Origin: an uncultured Polaribacter sp.
GTDB taxonomy: Bacteria; Bacteroidota; Bacteroidia; Flavobacteriales; Flavobacteriaceae
NCBI GenBank assembly: GCA_913050305.1
Contig: CAJXAS010000063.1
Coordinates: 1-9,271, forward strand
Direction of reading: 5' to 3'
Length of the DNA: 9,271 nucleotides
Shown piece after piece: positions 8,138-9,271 of the stretch. Position 1 is the first letter of the stretch. Every line of letters starts with the position of its first letter. Below the pieces are notes generated by a model. The model saw nothing but the letters and a program-made list of their open reading frames with translations, had not been told where the DNA came from and searched no databases. The position numbers and the translations under genes were made by a program.

Positions 8138-8144
8138 CCCATCT

Positions 8145-8171
8145 ATTCTCATAAAATGTTCTTAAGAGAAT
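8145..8171. promoter_or_regulatory. Inverted repeat upstream of the DUF5916 promoter, possible operator
   Basis: The arms ATTCTC (8145-8150) and GAGAAT (8166-8171) are perfect 6-base inverted copies, 21 bases centre to centre (about two helical turns). They flank where the -33 element of the minus-strand promoter would sit. The spacer and one arm also overlap a direct repeat AATGTT (8155-8160, 8169-8174). In A+T-rich DNA a 6-base match can occur by chance, so this is tentative. Confidence 0.2.
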
Positions 8172-8231
8172 GTTAATTTTAATACGTTTTTTATTGCGAC
8201 TAAAAAGTTCAAAAAATATCCTAAAACACTA

Positions 8232-8262
8232 TTTGTCAATCAAATAAATAGCACTATATTTG
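8232..8262 (+). promoter_or_regulatory. Strong consensus promoter of the rplM-rpsI operon
   Basis: The -33 element TTTG (8232-8235) and the -7 element TATATTTG (8255-8262) are separated by 19 bases, inside the accepted Bacteroidota spacing. Both match the consensus exactly, as expected for a highly expressed ribosomal operon. The predicted transcription start is about 8266, giving a leader of roughly 54 bases. Confidence 0.75.
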
Positions 8263-8265
8263 CAC

Positions 8266-8319
8266 TCCTTTTTTAAGGAAAATGAATTATTTTAATTTAC
8301 AAAAACTAATAGTGTAATT
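8266..8319 (+). promoter_or_regulatory. Predicted 5' leader of rplM with terminal hairpin
   Basis: The predicted mRNA starts at or next to a perfect 5-bp stem: TCCTT (8266-8270), loop TTTT, AAGGA (8275-8279). A second, weaker A/U-only stem is possible: AATTA (8285-8289) with TAATT (8293-8297). The AAGGA arm resembles a Shine-Dalgarno core but would be masked by its complement. Ribosomal protein operons often carry leaders bound by one of their own products; whether this is one cannot be told from a single sequence. Confidence 0.35.
8282..8317 (+). other. Possible 11-codon leader ORF before rplM
   Basis: An ATG at 8282 opens a short frame encoding MNYFNLQKLIV, ending in TAA at 8315-8317, two bases before the rplM ATG and out of frame with it. 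AAGGA ends two bases before this ATG, closer than usual for a Shine-Dalgarno site. If translated, its stop would place a terminating ribosome on the rplM start. It may also be a chance frame, since ATG and a short open frame are cheap in such sequence. Confidence 0.25.
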
Positions 8320-8775
8320 ATGAACACATTAAGTTACAAAACAGTATCAGCAAACAGCGCTACCGTAAACAAGGAGTGGGTTTTAGTTGATGCGGACGGG
8401 CAAACGTTGGGTCGTCTATCTTCTATAGTAGCAAAGCTAATTAGAGGTAAGTACAAACCAAACTTTACTCCTCACGTAGATTGTGGAGACAACGTGGTTA
8501 TCATCAACGCAGAAAAAATTGTATTATCTGGAAACAAATGGAAAGAGAAATCTTACATCCGTCATACGGGTTATCCAGGTGGACAAAGATCATTAACTGC
8601 AACAGAAATGTTTGAGAAAGATCCTACAAGATTAGTCGAAAAAGCAGTAAAAGGAATGTTACCAAAAAATATTTTGGGAGCAGCGTTATTCAGAAACTTG
8701 TATGTTTATGCAGGTACTGAGCACAAACAAGCAGGTCAAGAACCTAAAGCTATTAACCTTAACGATCTTTTATAA
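8320..8775 (+). CDS. rplM: 50S ribosomal protein L13 (uL13)
   Basis: L13 is an early-assembly protein of the large ribosomal subunit that binds 23S rRNA. The 151-residue product is full length for Bacteroidota. Visible family motifs are WVLVDADGQTLGRLSS (20-35), the AKLIRGKYKPNFTPHVDCGD segment (38-57) with its basic and histidine residues, NAEKIVLSGNKW, the YIRHTGYPGG loop, and AVKGMLPKN followed by LYVYAGTEHKQAGQ near the C-terminus. The N-terminus MNTLSYKTVSAN is typical of flavobacterial L13, supporting the ATG at 8320. It is the first gene of the operon, directly behind a consensus promoter. Its TAA overlaps the rpsI ATG by one base. Confidence 0.98.
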   Translation: MNTLSYKTVSANSATVNKEWVLVDADGQTLGRLSSIVAKLIRGKYKPNFTPHVDCGDNVVIINAEKIVLSGNKWKEKSYIRHTGYPGGQRSLTATEMFEKDPTRLVEKAVKGMLPKNILGAALFRNLYVYAGTEHKQAGQEPKAINLNDLL

Positions 8776-9161
8776 TGGATATAGTACACAAAATTGGTAG
8801 AAGAAAAACAGCTGTTGCTCGTATTTATCTTTCAGAAGGTAAAGGGAACATTACTGTAAATAAAAAAGACTACAAGAGTTATTTTACAACAGGTACCTTA
8901 CAATATAAAGTACAACAACCATTAATGTTAACAGAAAACTTAGAGTCTTATGACATTAAAGTTAATGTTTACGGTGGTGGAATAACAGGACAAGCTGAAG
9001 CGATTCGTTTAGCAATCACTAGAGCATTAGTTCATATTGATGCAGACCATAGACTTATCTTGAAACCAGAAGGTTTATTAACGCGTGATCCAAGAATGGT
9101 TGAACGTAAGAAATTTGGTCAGAAGAAAGCACGTAAAAAATTCCAATTCTCGAAACGTTAA
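8775..9161 (+). CDS. rpsI: 30S ribosomal protein S9 (uS9)
   Basis: S9 sits in the head of the small subunit, and its C-terminal tail reaches toward the P-site tRNA anticodon. The 128-residue protein shows GRRKTAVARIYLSEGKG near the N-terminus (8-24), the VNVYGGGITGQAEAIRLAIT core, and LLTRDPRMVERKKFGQKKARKKFQFSKR. The last residues SKR are the conserved tail, so the gene is complete. The start overlaps the rplM stop as TAATG (8773-8777), with no separate Shine-Dalgarno site, which points to translational coupling that keeps L13 and S9 equal. In many Bacteroidota the genes for S2 and EF-Ts follow; here the window ends before the next gene. Confidence 0.98.
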   Translation: MDIVHKIGRRKTAVARIYLSEGKGNITVNKKDYKSYFTTGTLQYKVQQPLMLTENLESYDIKVNVYGGGITGQAEAIRLAITRALVHIDADHRLILKPEGLLTRDPRMVERKKFGQKKARKKFQFSKR

Positions 9162-9170
9162 TATTAAACG

Positions 9171-9190
9171 CAGAATTTATTCTGTATTTT
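9171..9190 (+). terminator. Weak candidate terminator after rpsI
   Basis: CAGAA (9171-9175) and TTCTG (9180-9184) form a 5-bp stem with a 4-base loop, followed by the T-rich run TATTTT. It starts 10 bases after the rpsI stop. The stem has only two G-C pairs, so it may end transcription poorly or not at all. Confidence 0.3.
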
Positions 9191-9201
9191 ATTATTTCGA
9201 G

Positions 9202-9238
9202 AACTGTTATTATTACACATAATTAATATTAAACAGTT
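9202..9238 (+). repeat. Inverted repeat with nested stem in the spacer after rpsI
   Basis: AACTGTT (9202-9208) and AACAGTT (9232-9238) are perfect 7-base inverted copies. Between them a second inverted pair, ATTAT (9209-9213) and ATAAT (9219-9223), continues directly from the left arm. Together they could fold as an interrupted hairpin. It could help end rplM-rpsI transcription or belong to the control region of the next gene; all but two pairs are A-T. Confidence 0.25.
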
Positions 9239-9271
9239 TAGCATCTAAATATATAAGACTCCTAAAAGACT

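Noticed and set aside
9255..9271. Direct repeat AAGACT at 9255-9260 and 9266-9271
   Set aside because: Only two 6-base copies, cut by the window end; not enough to call a repeat array or CRISPR.
1..9271. Mobile element, defence island, CRISPR, tRNA or rRNA
   Set aside because: No transposase, integrase, nuclease-effector, terminal repeats, regularly spaced repeats or tRNA-like folds were seen. Gene content and base use are uniform and housekeeping in nature.

Overview
This window looks like ordinary chromosomal DNA from a marine-type member of the Bacteroidota, most likely the family Flavobacteriaceae. The evidence is a strongly A+T-rich base composition, almost no Shine-Dalgarno sites, several matches to the Bacteroidota promoter box TAnnTTTG, and a recognisable gene set: PolA with the flavobacterial linker, a DUF5916 outer-membrane barrel and an rplM-rpsI pair. 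The genus cannot be fixed from the sequence alone.

Layout. Positions 1-2348 hold the 3' part of polA (DNA polymerase I), cut by the left edge. Five bases later comes a small conserved protein of unknown function (2354-2740), probably co-transcribed with it. A multi-pass inner-membrane protein (2880-3782, +) converges on a small outer-membrane barrel-like protein (3790-4329, -). The barrel gene diverges from a Sua5-type threonylcarbamoyl-AMP synthase gene (4431-5387, +). That gene converges, with one base between the stop codons, on a large DUF5916/CBM9-like outer-membrane protein gene (5389-8070, -). A 249-base divergent regulatory region follows, and then the rplM-rpsI ribosomal operon (8320-9161, +) with a strong consensus promoter. 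The last 110 bases are an A+T-rich spacer with two hairpins. No stretch longer than 300 bases lacks a gene.

How the genes relate. Most are housekeeping: replication and repair (PolA), tRNA t6A modification needed for ANN-codon decoding (Sua5), and the ribosome (L13, S9). The two secreted proteins and the membrane protein are envelope components of unknown role. Their neighbours do not suggest a shared pathway.

I found no mobile element, CRISPR array, defence system, tRNA or rRNA. The least explained features are regulatory: the rplM leader (a 5'-terminal hairpin plus an 11-codon leader ORF ending 2 bases before rplM), a nearly leaderless sua5 transcript, and promoter boxes showing that the longest reading frames of both secreted proteins start too far upstream. 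I do not see an undescribed multi-gene system here.
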